This document shows, one piece after another, positions 28,818 to 35,755 of a stretch of DNA of 64,000 nt (position 1 is its first letter; each line of letters starts with the position of its first letter). This DNA comes from Rhizobium sp. L51/94 (lineage in GTDB: Bacteria; Pseudomonadota; Alphaproteobacteria; Rhizobiales; Rhizobiaceae), in NCBI RefSeq assembly GCF_019355555.1, contig NZ_CP072141.1, positions 924,001-988,000 on the forward strand. The letters run 5' to 3'. The notes beneath the pieces were generated by a model. It searched no databases. It saw nothing but the letters and a program-made list of their open reading frames with translations, and was not told the origin of the DNA. Position numbers and translations under genes: made by a program.

Positions 28818-29381
28818 TTACTTGCGGCTGATGAGAGAGACGTTTTGTGCCAGTCGTTCGCCGCCCCGCATCTTCAATAGCCTGGCCGGAACGCCGCCGT
28901 AGACGCCAAATGGCAATGTCTTGCCCTTGACCACTGCATTGGCGCCGATCACGCAACCCTTGGCGATATGGGCCCCGGCGAGAATCTTGGCACCCGCGCC
29001 GATCCATACGTCGTCTTCGATGATGACGGCCTTGTTGGTATTGCCTTGCGTCCTGATCGGGCGCGTCGGATCGTCGAAATTGTGCTCGAAAGACGTAATC
29101 AGCACCTGCGCGGCAATTCTCACATCATGGCCGATATGCACCCCACCGTGGCCAAGAACGATTGTATAGTCGTTAAAGGAGACATTGTTGCCGATCTCGA
29201 TGCTGCCGTGCTGGGCATCGAGGATCACTCCGTCCCTGATGGCACTATGGGTGCCGACTGAAACCGCACCGTGTTTCCAGATGATTTTCGCAGTCCATGG
29301 CAACCGAATGTCAGCCGCCAGAAAAAGCGAACCGCGCGAGAACAGCGCCTTGAGCCTGTAGAAGAATGCCAAATTGCGCAT
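28818..29381 (-). CDS. Hexapeptide-repeat acyltransferase
   Basis: 187-residue left-handed beta-helix acyltransferase of the maltose/nodulation-type O-acetyltransferase group. Successive imperfect hexapeptides run from about GTHSAIRDGVILDA through IEIGNNVSF, VHIGHDVRIAA, VIIEDDVWIGAGAKILAG and CVIGANAVVKG; the catalytic His is probably in SFEHNFDDP. It would transfer an acetyl group to a sugar of a surface polysaccharide. AAAGGG lies six bases before the ATG. It stands alone on the minus strand. Confidence 0.83.
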   Translation of the reverse strand: MRNLAFFYRLKALFSRGSLFLAADIRLPWTAKIIWKHGAVSVGTHSAIRDGVILDAQHGSIEIGNNVSFNDYTIVLGHGGVHIGHDVRIAAQVLITSFEHNFDDPTRPIRTQGNTNKAVIIEDDVWIGAGAKILAGAHIAKGCVIGANAVVKGKTLPFGVYGGVPARLLKMRGGERLAQNVSLISRK

Positions 29382-29531
29382 GCGAAACCCTTTGAAACTT
29401 CCCGACAGGATTGCACTAGGGCAAGATTGTGTCGGCCTTTCGGCTCGGGGGTTTCCGAAGGTTGACCACGGAGCGTGCGGTGCAGATGGTGATCGGGTTG
29501 GCGATGCGCAAGTCTGCTGCTGGCGGGTCCG

Positions 29532-30563
29532 CTACCGGATCGAGAGGCTGGGATCGGCCGCAGTTACGCTTGGCCAAGTGGCAAGCGAACGTCGCTGTTC
29601 GGCTGATCCAAGCGAGGAAGACCCGTCCGGCGTGTTAACGAGGTGTGCCGTGGGATGCAGCACAGGCTCCTTGCGCCTGAGGCCGAAGGCTTTCAGCACC
29701 TCGAGATAGCTGGAATATACATAGCCGTCGTTCATCTGCCGCCATTCCTCGCGCCGTTCGCGGTAGAGGCGCGGCAATCTATACCATGCCGCCGTTGGTT
29801 GCTTGTGGTGCACCAGATGGAGGTTGTTGTTGAGGAACAGTAGCCCGAGAACGGATTTTTCGATGATCACGGTCCGGCCGTCCGGATGTTCCGACCACTG
29901 GTGCTCGCAATAGGAGCGGATGGCGAGGATCGACAGCGAGGCATAGGCCAGCAGCCCATAGAGCCAAAGCGGCATGCCGAACAGGAAATGAACAATCGTC
30001 AGAACCGGTACCAGGCCTGCCAGGTGCAGCACCCAGGCGAGACGCTGCGCCCTGCTGCCTGCCGAGAGGAGTTTGATTTCTGTCAGAGCGAAGCCGATAA
30101 CCCCGATCGCGGGTCCGATCAGCACCCGGCCAAGCAGCGCGTTGTTGGCGTGGAGCATGCTCTTCAACCAGGCGGGAAATCTTTTCCACTCAGTCAGCCC
30201 CCGATAATAGCTCTCCGGATCGTCGTAGGGATCCGTCAGTCGCTCGTCTGCGTGGTGTCGCAGGTGCAGGTTCTTGTAGCGCCTGAAGGGATAGAACAGC
30301 GCGATCGGAAGGAAAACCAGGGCCTCGTTTATTAGCGCATTGCGCGTCGGGTGACCGTGAAGAGCTTCGTGCTGCAGTGACGAATGAAATGTCGCCATGA
30401 CGGGAATCGCGAGGACCCCTATCCACGGCAGTGACTGGTACATCATGCCGGCAGCAAACCATATGAGGTAGCAACCTGCAATCATTCCGAGTGTCACCCA
30501 CTCGATCCTAAGTCGCCGGTTTCGCCGCTTTGAACGCTCACCAGTTCTCAATTTTATGATCAT
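29532..30563 (-). CDS. Fatty acid desaturase family protein
   Basis: 343-residue integral membrane di-iron desaturase/hydroxylase. Three histidine boxes are present: HEALHGH, HLRHH and NNNLHLVHHKQP, with hydrophobic helix pairs between them. It should act on lipid acyl chains or a related hydrophobic substrate in the inner membrane. I prefer the ATG at 30563; an upstream frame to 30722 would run through the promoter of the divergent XRE regulator. The tail after HLVNTPDG looks poorly conserved. The regulator next door probably controls it. Confidence 0.83.
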   Translation of the reverse strand: MIIKLRTGERSKRRNRRLRIEWVTLGMIAGCYLIWFAAGMMYQSLPWIGVLAIPVMATFHSSLQHEALHGHPTRNALINEALVFLPIALFYPFRRYKNLHLRHHADERLTDPYDDPESYYRGLTEWKRFPAWLKSMLHANNALLGRVLIGPAIGVIGFALTEIKLLSAGSRAQRLAWVLHLAGLVPVLTIVHFLFGMPLWLYGLLAYASLSILAIRSYCEHQWSEHPDGRTVIIEKSVLGLLFLNNNLHLVHHKQPTAAWYRLPRLYRERREEWRQMNDGYVYSSYLEVLKAFGLRRKEPVLHPTAHLVNTPDGSSSLGSAEQRRSLATWPSVTAADPSLSIR

Positions 30564-30612
30564 GCCCTTGATCTCGCTGCGATTCGTTGCCCCCGTATCA
30601 GCTTCCGCGCAA

Positions 30613-30629
30613 GTTGCATTTTGTGCAAC
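30613..30629. promoter_or_regulatory. Inverted repeat in the desaturase / XRE intergenic region
   Basis: GTTGCA TTTTG TGCAAC is a perfect 6-bp inverted repeat midway between the two divergent genes and a candidate regulator site. A TTGACA hexamer, possible -35 for the regulator gene, lies at 30650-30655. Confidence 0.4.
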
Positions 30630-30676
30630 GCGATAATGGTGACGATGCGTTGACATTGCGCACGGAATTGCCATGA

Positions 30677-30694
30677 TGGTGATAATTGTCACCA
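30677..30694. promoter_or_regulatory. Putative XRE-regulator operator
   Basis: TGGTGATAATTGTCACCA is an 18-bp near-perfect palindrome with one mismatched pair, ending 11 bases before the preferred regulator start. A half-site TGGTGA also lies at 30637-30642. The position suits autoregulation and control of the divergent desaturase gene. Confidence 0.5.
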
Positions 30695-30705
30695 AACGGA
30701 ACGAT

Positions 30706-31542
30706 ATGATGGATAAACGCAAGCTGGCAGTCCTGTTTCAGCAGCGTCTCCGCTTGCTTTTCGACCGCTCCCAGGAGAGCCAATCGGCGTTCGCGGATAA
30801 TGTCGGCATCGACCGGTCGGCATTATCGCAATTGCTGTCGGGGAAAACCGCCCGGCTTCCAAGGGTGGAAACCCTGCTGAGCATCGCCGAGCGCCATCAG
30901 GTTTCGCTGGACTGGCTGCTCGGCATTTCGCAGGACGAGGGCCTGATGGGCGCGCTTCTGCCAAGCCTCGAAATTGAGACCAGCGACGACGAAGGGGCGG
31001 GGCTCCTGATCAAATGGCATGCCGAGGCCACCGGCTCTAAAATCCGCTATGTGCCGGCTCGCATTCCCGATCTCCTGCGGACACCCGAAGTTATTGCCTA
31101 TGAGGCGTCGGAGGCGCACCAGAGCGCCGCGACGCAGGTGGCGGGAACGGCGTTCCGGCTGGATTACAATCGCGAGCCCGGCACCGACATGGAGTCCTGC
31201 ATGCCGCTGCAGACGCTGGAGGCTTTTGCCGCTGGGCAAGGCATCTGGCAGGGGCTTCCGAAGGCTGCGCGTCAGGGGCAATTGCTGCATATGGCAGACC
31301 TTATCGACGATCTTTATCCATCATTCCGGCTGTTCCTTTTCGACGGTCGGGCCCGTTTTTCGGTGCCCTACACCGTCTTCGGCTCCCTGCGGGCAGCGGT
31401 ATTCGTCGGGCGGATGTATCTCGTCCTGCACAATGTCGATTCGGTCCGCATGATGCAGAGGCATTTCGACGATCTCGTCCGCGATACCAGGATCCATGCG
31501 CATGAAGTAGCCGCCTATATCCGCTTGCTCACGGTGGTATGA
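30706..31542 (+). CDS. XRE family transcriptional regulator
   Basis: 278-residue protein with an N-terminal Cro/CI-type helix-turn-helix (QSAFADNVGIDRSALSQLLS, LSIAERHQVSLDWLLG) and a long C-terminal region of about 190 residues without a recognised ligand fold. I choose the ATG at 30706, the first of a MetMet pair; an in-frame ATG at 30673 would put the palindrome inside the coding region. Divergent from the desaturase gene, from which it is separated by about 140 bases with two inverted repeats. Confidence 0.82.
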   Translation: MMDKRKLAVLFQQRLRLLFDRSQESQSAFADNVGIDRSALSQLLSGKTARLPRVETLLSIAERHQVSLDWLLGISQDEGLMGALLPSLEIETSDDEGAGLLIKWHAEATGSKIRYVPARIPDLLRTPEVIAYEASEAHQSAATQVAGTAFRLDYNREPGTDMESCMPLQTLEAFAAGQGIWQGLPKAARQGQLLHMADLIDDLYPSFRLFLFDGRARFSVPYTVFGSLRAAVFVGRMYLVLHNVDSVRMMQRHFDDLVRDTRIHAHEVAAYIRLLTVV

Positions 31543-31665
31543 GCAAGTGCTTCCCGGCTTGGTAGTGGACAGGAACATCCGCGTCTCTCTTGCGTTGTCC
31601 TCGCTCTGGTCAGACGGGTCTCTCCGGTTGTATGGAGCCGATGTCTGACTTCGGATTGGAGCCCT

Positions 31666-32766
31666 ATGGAAAAGAAGCAGAACGACGCAAGCCGCGACAA
31701 CGCAACCCTGATCACCCACGGATCGGCGAGCCTGCCCTCGGTGACGATCGACGGCTATAATCTCGAGTTGCGCGACAAGAACGGCTTTATCGGCGACCGG
31801 GCTAGCAAGTCCGCCTTCCAGGCAAAGCTCAACGAGTGGCGCCAGCGCATCCGCAACGGTGGGGATGACCCGCTCGGCGATGTCGCGACGAAAGACATGT
31901 CGAAGAAGCAGATCGACGCATTGCTGACTGGAGACAACAAGGAAGCAGCTGCGCTGGTCATGGGCGCCGTCGAGGACTTTGCTGGCGAACTCGGCCATGT
32001 GCTCGGGAAGTTCTTGAAACAAGATAGCTGGAAGGGTACCGAGAGAATCGTCGTCGGCGGCGGCCTCAAGGAGAGCGGCTTCGGCGAACTGGCAATTGCC
32101 CGCGCCATGGTGCTGCTGAAAAGCGAGGGTTTCAAGGTCGAGCTCACCCCGATCGCCCACCACCCTGACGAAGCCGGTCTGATAGGCGCTGCGCACCTGA
32201 TGCCGGGATGGATGCTCGAAGGCTATGATGCGATCCTCGCGGTCGATATCGGCGGCACCAACATCCGGGCCGGCATCGTGGAAATGCGTCTCAAGGACCA
32301 TCCTGATTTATCCAGGGCCAGTGTCTGGAAGTTCGACCTCTGGCGGCACGCAGACGAGGCACCGAAGCGCAGTGCCACGGTTGAAAGGTTGGCCGGCATG
32401 CTGGAAAGTCTCATCAGAAAGGCTGAAAAGGCCAAGCTGACACTGGCGCCCGTCATTGGCATTGCGTGCCCAGGGGTTATAGAAAGTGACGGCTCTATTG
32501 CCCGTGGCGGGCAGAACTTGCCCGGCGGCAACTGGGAGAGCGAGAAATTCAATCTGGGCGAGGCCCTGACCAAGGCTATCCCGCAGATCGGCAGCCACGA
32601 TACTTTGGTGGTTATCCACAACGACGCCGTCGTGCAGGGTCTTTCGCAAACGCCTTTCATGCAGGATACAAAAAAATGGGGTGTGGTGACCATTGGCACG
32701 GGGCTCGGAAATGCGCGCTTTACCAACAAAGCGCCGAAGGAAAATTCTGACAAAAGCAAGACTTGA
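31666..32766 (+). CDS. ROK family protein with apparently permuted halves
   Basis: 366-residue glucokinase/NagC-like protein. Ordinary ROK proteins start with the phosphate-binding DIGGT motif and finish with the GGG motif and a terminal GAA helix. Here the order is reversed: VVGGGLKESG (Gly131-133) and DEAGLIGAAHL come first, then AVDIGGTNIRAG (DIGGTN at 194-199), CPG near 268, HNDAVVQG and GTGLG at 344-348 come last. The spacing from DIGGT to GTGLG is normal. The zinc motif CxCGxxGC is absent. GGAG precedes the ATG. Kinase activity is possible if the fold is preserved; the substrate is unknown. Confidence 0.78.
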   Translation: MEKKQNDASRDNATLITHGSASLPSVTIDGYNLELRDKNGFIGDRASKSAFQAKLNEWRQRIRNGGDDPLGDVATKDMSKKQIDALLTGDNKEAAALVMGAVEDFAGELGHVLGKFLKQDSWKGTERIVVGGGLKESGFGELAIARAMVLLKSEGFKVELTPIAHHPDEAGLIGAAHLMPGWMLEGYDAILAVDIGGTNIRAGIVEMRLKDHPDLSRASVWKFDLWRHADEAPKRSATVERLAGMLESLIRKAEKAKLTLAPVIGIACPGVIESDGSIARGGQNLPGGNWESEKFNLGEALTKAIPQIGSHDTLVVIHNDAVVQGLSQTPFMQDTKKWGVVTIGTGLGNARFTNKAPKENSDKSKT

Positions 32767-32839
32767 CGTTAGATAGAAGGTCAGAGAACCATCAGACTGC
32801 GGCGCCATTCTTTGGACATTGGCTTAGAGAGACATATCA

Positions 32840-33802
32840 ATGGCGCATGATCATCATGACCACCACGACCACTCCCATGATCACGCGCACGACAGCCATT
32901 CGCATGTCTCCGGCCTCGGCCACAGTCATGTGCCGGCAAACTTCGGCAAGGCATTTGCGATCGGCGTCGGCTTGAATATCGCCTTCGTGCTGGTCGAAGT
33001 GATCTATGGTATCGCCAGCAATTCGGTGTCGTTGCTGGCCGATGCCGGGCACAATCTTTCCGATGCGCTCGGGCTCTGCGTTGCCTGGGCGGCGGTTATC
33101 CTTGCCAAGCGCAATCCCACCCAGCGTTTCACATTCGGGCTCGGCGGCAGCTCCATCCTTGCCGCGCTGTTCAACGCGGTCTTCCTGCTTGTGGTGGTCG
33201 GCGGTCTCAGCTGGGAGGCGATCGGCCGTATATTCGAGCCGCAGCCTGTCGCCGGAAAGACGGTGATGATCGTCGCAGCCTGCGGCATTGCGATTAACGG
33301 CTTCTGCGCCTGGTTGTTCTCCTCCGGCGGAGGCGATCTCAACGTGCGCGGCGCCTTCATGCATATGGCAGCGGATGCCTTGGTTTCGCTCGGCGTGGTG
33401 ATCGGCGGACTGCTGATCCTCCTGACCGGCTGGCACTGGATAGACCCCGTCATGAGCGTGGCGATTAATATCGTCATTATCGTCGGCACCTGGAGCCTGC
33501 TTACCGGCTCGATCACCATGACATTGAATGCCGTTCCTGCTGGCATCGACATAGTCGAGGTCCGTGCGTTCTTGAGCAAACTGCCCGGCGTGGCTTCGGT
33601 ACACGACCTGCATGTTTGGTCGCTGAGCACGACCGATACGGCGCTTACCTGCCATCTCGTCACGCCTGCCGGCCATCCTGGCGACGAGGTGCTGGAGGAG
33701 GCAGCCAGGGGCCTGCAGCGTCGCTTCGGCATTGGCCACGCGACTTTCCAGCCCGAACTTGACCGTTGTTCCCTTGAAAATACGCCGCACCAACACATCT
33801 AA
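32840..33802 (+). CDS. Cation diffusion facilitator (CzcD/ZitB-like) metal exporter
   Basis: 320-residue inner-membrane proton/metal antiporter. The N-terminus is a His/Asp-rich metal-binding stretch (HDHHDHHDHSHDHAHD). Six transmembrane helices follow, with metal-site motifs LADAGHNLSDALGL in helix 2 and HMAADALVSLGV in helix 5, the His-Asp combination usual for zinc/cadmium-type CDFs. The C-terminal cytoplasmic domain contains VASVHDLHVWSLS. It lies 73 bases after the ROK gene on the same strand. No metalloregulator is adjacent. Confidence 0.88.
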   Translation: MAHDHHDHHDHSHDHAHDSHSHVSGLGHSHVPANFGKAFAIGVGLNIAFVLVEVIYGIASNSVSLLADAGHNLSDALGLCVAWAAVILAKRNPTQRFTFGLGGSSILAALFNAVFLLVVVGGLSWEAIGRIFEPQPVAGKTVMIVAACGIAINGFCAWLFSSGGGDLNVRGAFMHMAADALVSLGVVIGGLLILLTGWHWIDPVMSVAINIVIIVGTWSLLTGSITMTLNAVPAGIDIVEVRAFLSKLPGVASVHDLHVWSLSTTDTALTCHLVTPAGHPGDEVLEEAARGLQRRFGIGHATFQPELDRCSLENTPHQHI

Positions 33803-34120
33803 AGGCGCCTGACGGTTATCATGTGGGTCCCATCGAGTGGCCCCGGCTGGCGCAATGACGCAAAAATTCGCTTCAGCTGCTTTTTTCTATGGCGAAAACG
33901 CCATGATATGATAGGACGCCGTTGGCAAAGCGATCGCGTCAGTATATGACGCGTCGTCGCCGACCTTTATTGAAAGGGCCGGCCGAGAATTACGACAGCG
34001 CAGCGGCCTTGCGAAATAGGGAATATTTCCTTTCGCATGACGATCTGCTGCCGAATGCGAATAAACAAGCGCAGGTCACGCGCCAGCAGCGACCGCGAAT
34101 GTCAACAAAAGGATAGAAGT
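33803..34120. other. Intergenic region upstream of rpsU
   Basis: About 318 bases between the metal exporter and rpsU. It contains a perfect inverted repeat CGCGTCA GTATA TGACGCG at 33935-33953 and AT-rich stretches that could carry the rpsU promoter. A 64-codon frame starting with TTG at 33922 is very basic and has no convincing ribosome site, so I leave it uncalled. Confidence 0.5.
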
Positions 34121-34390
34121 TTGCAAGTTCTAGTTAGAGACAACAACGTCGATCAGGCTCTCCGCGTCCTCAAGAAGAGAATGCAGCGCGAAGGTCTCTT
34201 CCGCGAAATCAAGGCACGCATGGCTTACGAAAAGCCATCGGAAAAGCGCGCTCGCGAAAAGGCTGAAGGTATTGCACGTCACCGCAAGCTTGCCCGCAAG
34301 AAGCTGCAGCGCGAAGGTCTGATCCCAGGTCCTAAGAAGGCTGTATACACACGCGGCGGCGAAGCCGGCGCTGGCGCCAACAAGGCTTAA
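34121..34390 (+). CDS. rpsU: 30S ribosomal protein S21
   Basis: 89-residue S21 of the rhizobial type: [30 protein letters not shown], then [13 protein letters not shown], a basic [11 protein letters not shown] region and a Gly/Ala tail. It helps the small subunit engage mRNA. The start is TTG at 34121, preceded by AAAAGGAT about seven bases upstream; the in-frame ATG at 34037 would add 28 unrelated residues. A strong terminator lies about 115 bases downstream. Confidence 0.93.
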   Translation: MQVLVRDNNVDQALRVLKKRMQREGLFREIKARMAYEKPSEKRAREKAEGIARHRKLARKKLQREGLIPGPKKAVYTRGGEAGAGANKA

Positions 34391-34726
34391 TTGCCTGACG
34401 ATTGGATCTCGGCCCGACTGAACGGTTTGCACCTCTGTGCAGCTATGCGTCGGGCACGACGCTAGTCGTTGACGTCCTTCTTCCTTTTGCCAATAGAATT
34501 GAGACGCTTGTCGTGCGCGCGACAAGCGTTTTTCTGCGTTTCGCTTGCCTTCGTCTTTGCGAGATAGTAGGTCTTTTCCATGGAGGAGGCGCCTCGGACA
34601 AGTCGTATTTGCTGTCGAGAAATCACCATCGGCCTCAGCCGCGTGGGCGATCGCAATGTGAGAGGTTTTCGACCCGCCAGACTATCCTTCCGATAGGTCA
34701 CCCAGGCACAACAGACGGAGATGACG
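34391..34726. other. Noncoding region containing a strong hairpin terminator
   Basis: Between rpsU and the 46-residue gene, about 336 bases. The only clear element is the intrinsic terminator at 34504-34533. A 39-79 codon frame on the minus strand crosses the terminator and lacks a ribosome site, so it is not called. The last 60 bases should contain the promoter of the small basic protein gene. Confidence 0.5.
34504..34533 (+). terminator. Intrinsic terminator of rpsU
   Basis: ACGCTTGTCG, a 6-base loop TGCGCG and CGACAAGCGT form a perfect 10-bp stem, followed directly by a run of T residues ending at 34533. It is oriented for plus-strand transcription from rpsU. Confidence 0.85.
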
Positions 34727-34867
34727 ATGGCTAAAGGTCAGATGAAGAGCAACCGCGAAACGCGCAAGCCAAAGAAGGACAAGGCGGATGTCAAGTCGGC
34801 AACGCCTGTCGGCTCGCAGGTCAAGCAGGCGGAAAGCAGCCTGAAGCTCGGCAAGAAAGACAAGTAA
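34727..34867 (+). CDS. 46-residue lysine-rich small protein
   Basis: Short gene with a good ribosome site (GACGGAG six bases before the ATG). The product is extremely basic in the first half (MAKGQMKSNRETRKPKKDK), has a Ser/Gln-rich middle and ends in LKLGKKDK, with no cysteines or hydrophobic segment. The composition suggests a nucleic-acid or ribosome associated small protein, but that is inference. It lies downstream of the rpsU terminator and has its own upstream region. A long bipartite hairpin follows its stop. Confidence 0.72.
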   Translation: MAKGQMKSNRETRKPKKDKADVKSATPVGSQVKQAESSLKLGKKDK

Positions 34868-34892
34868 CTCCGACAACACGACGTCAAGGCAC

Positions 34893-34937
34893 AGCGTCGG
34901 CCTGCGATCCTCGAGATAGGCAGGCCGCAGCGACGCT
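34893..34937 (+). terminator. Bipartite hairpin after the small basic gene
   Basis: AGCGTCG-GCCTGC and GCAGGC-(CGCAG)-CGACGCT form two stacked stems of 6 and 7 bp with a 14-base loop. It starts 26 bases after the stop codon. There is no T tract, so it may be an RNA-protecting structure or a factor-dependent end rather than a classic terminator. Confidence 0.4.
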
Positions 34938-35143
34938 GATAAACAACCAATATTGCTGCCGGACTTCACGGCTCCCCACACTGATCCTGTATTGTCGCAA
35001 GATAATCTGGAACACCGGCTATCAGCACTGGAAAATCTCCGGTTCATGGCCCAAAGTCAGCCTCGCGAAGCCTGGTTCCAGGCATCTCCCTGGCTTACTG
35101 GCAGGACAACGCTCCCTTTGTCGCACTTGCCCACCGAGGTTCC

Positions 35144-35755
35144 ATGGCCCGCGTGCTCGTTCTGTTTGCTCATCCCGGCCAGCGCCATTCGAAGATCAAC
35201 GTCGCAATGGCAAAGACCGCGCGGTCCATCGAAGGCATCACCTTCGTTGATCTCTATGCCGAATACCCGACCTTCAATATCGATATAGACCTGGAACAGG
35301 CGCGGCTGCTGGAGCACGATGTCCTGGTGCTGCAGTTCCCGATCTACTGGTATTCGACGCCGTCTCTTCTGAAGGAATGGCAGGATCTGGTGCTGGAATA
35401 CGGTTTTGCCTATGGGCACGACGGAGATCGACTGAAGGGCAAGCGCTTCCTGGTGGCCGCAACGGCCGGCGGGGATGAACAGGCCTACCATCCGCAGGGA
35501 AGCAATCATTTCGGCTTCCGCACTCTTTTGTCTCCACTCGAGCAGACAGCCAATCTTTGCCAGATGGAGTTCGTCGCACCATTCGTGCTGTTTTCGGCGG
35601 GTAAAGGTGCCTCCGACGGCCGAGGGGCGCGGCATGTCGCGGATTACCGCGCTTTGCTGGAATCGCTGCGCGACGATCGGTTCGACTACGAAGCGGCGCG
35701 CCATGTCGATGTGCTGCACCACGATACTCTTCCCATTCAAGGTGGTGCGCGATGA
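35144..35755 (+). CDS. kefF: KefF-like NAD(P)H quinone reductase (antiporter ancillary protein)
   Basis: 203-residue flavodoxin-fold protein of the NQO/KefF family. N-terminal MARVLVLFAHPGQRHSKIN binds the flavin phosphate; LQFPIYWYSTPSLLKEW and GSNHFGF are family hallmarks. KefF proteins bind and activate KefC-type potassium efflux systems during electrophile stress. The stop overlaps the start of the antiporter gene (ATGA), which supports this pairing. GAGG lies five bases before the ATG. Confidence 0.88.
   Translation: MARVLVLFAHPGQRHSKINVAMAKTARSIEGITFVDLYAEYPTFNIDIDLEQARLLEHDVLVLQFPIYWYSTPSLLKEWQDLVLEYGFAYGHDGDRLKGKRFLVAATAGGDEQAYHPQGSNHFGFRTLLSPLEQTANLCQMEFVAPFVLFSAGKGASDGRGARHVADYRALLESLRDDRFDYEAARHVDVLHHDTLPIQGGAR

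Noticed and set aside
33922..34116. 64-codon basic frame before rpsU
   Set aside because: TTG start without a ribosome site and no recognisable pattern; treated as leader or intergenic sequence.
34462..34701. Minus-strand 79-codon frame with internal MEKTYYLAK start
   Set aside because: It crosses the strong rpsU terminator and the internal ATG has an anti-Shine-Dalgarno, not a Shine-Dalgarno, in front.
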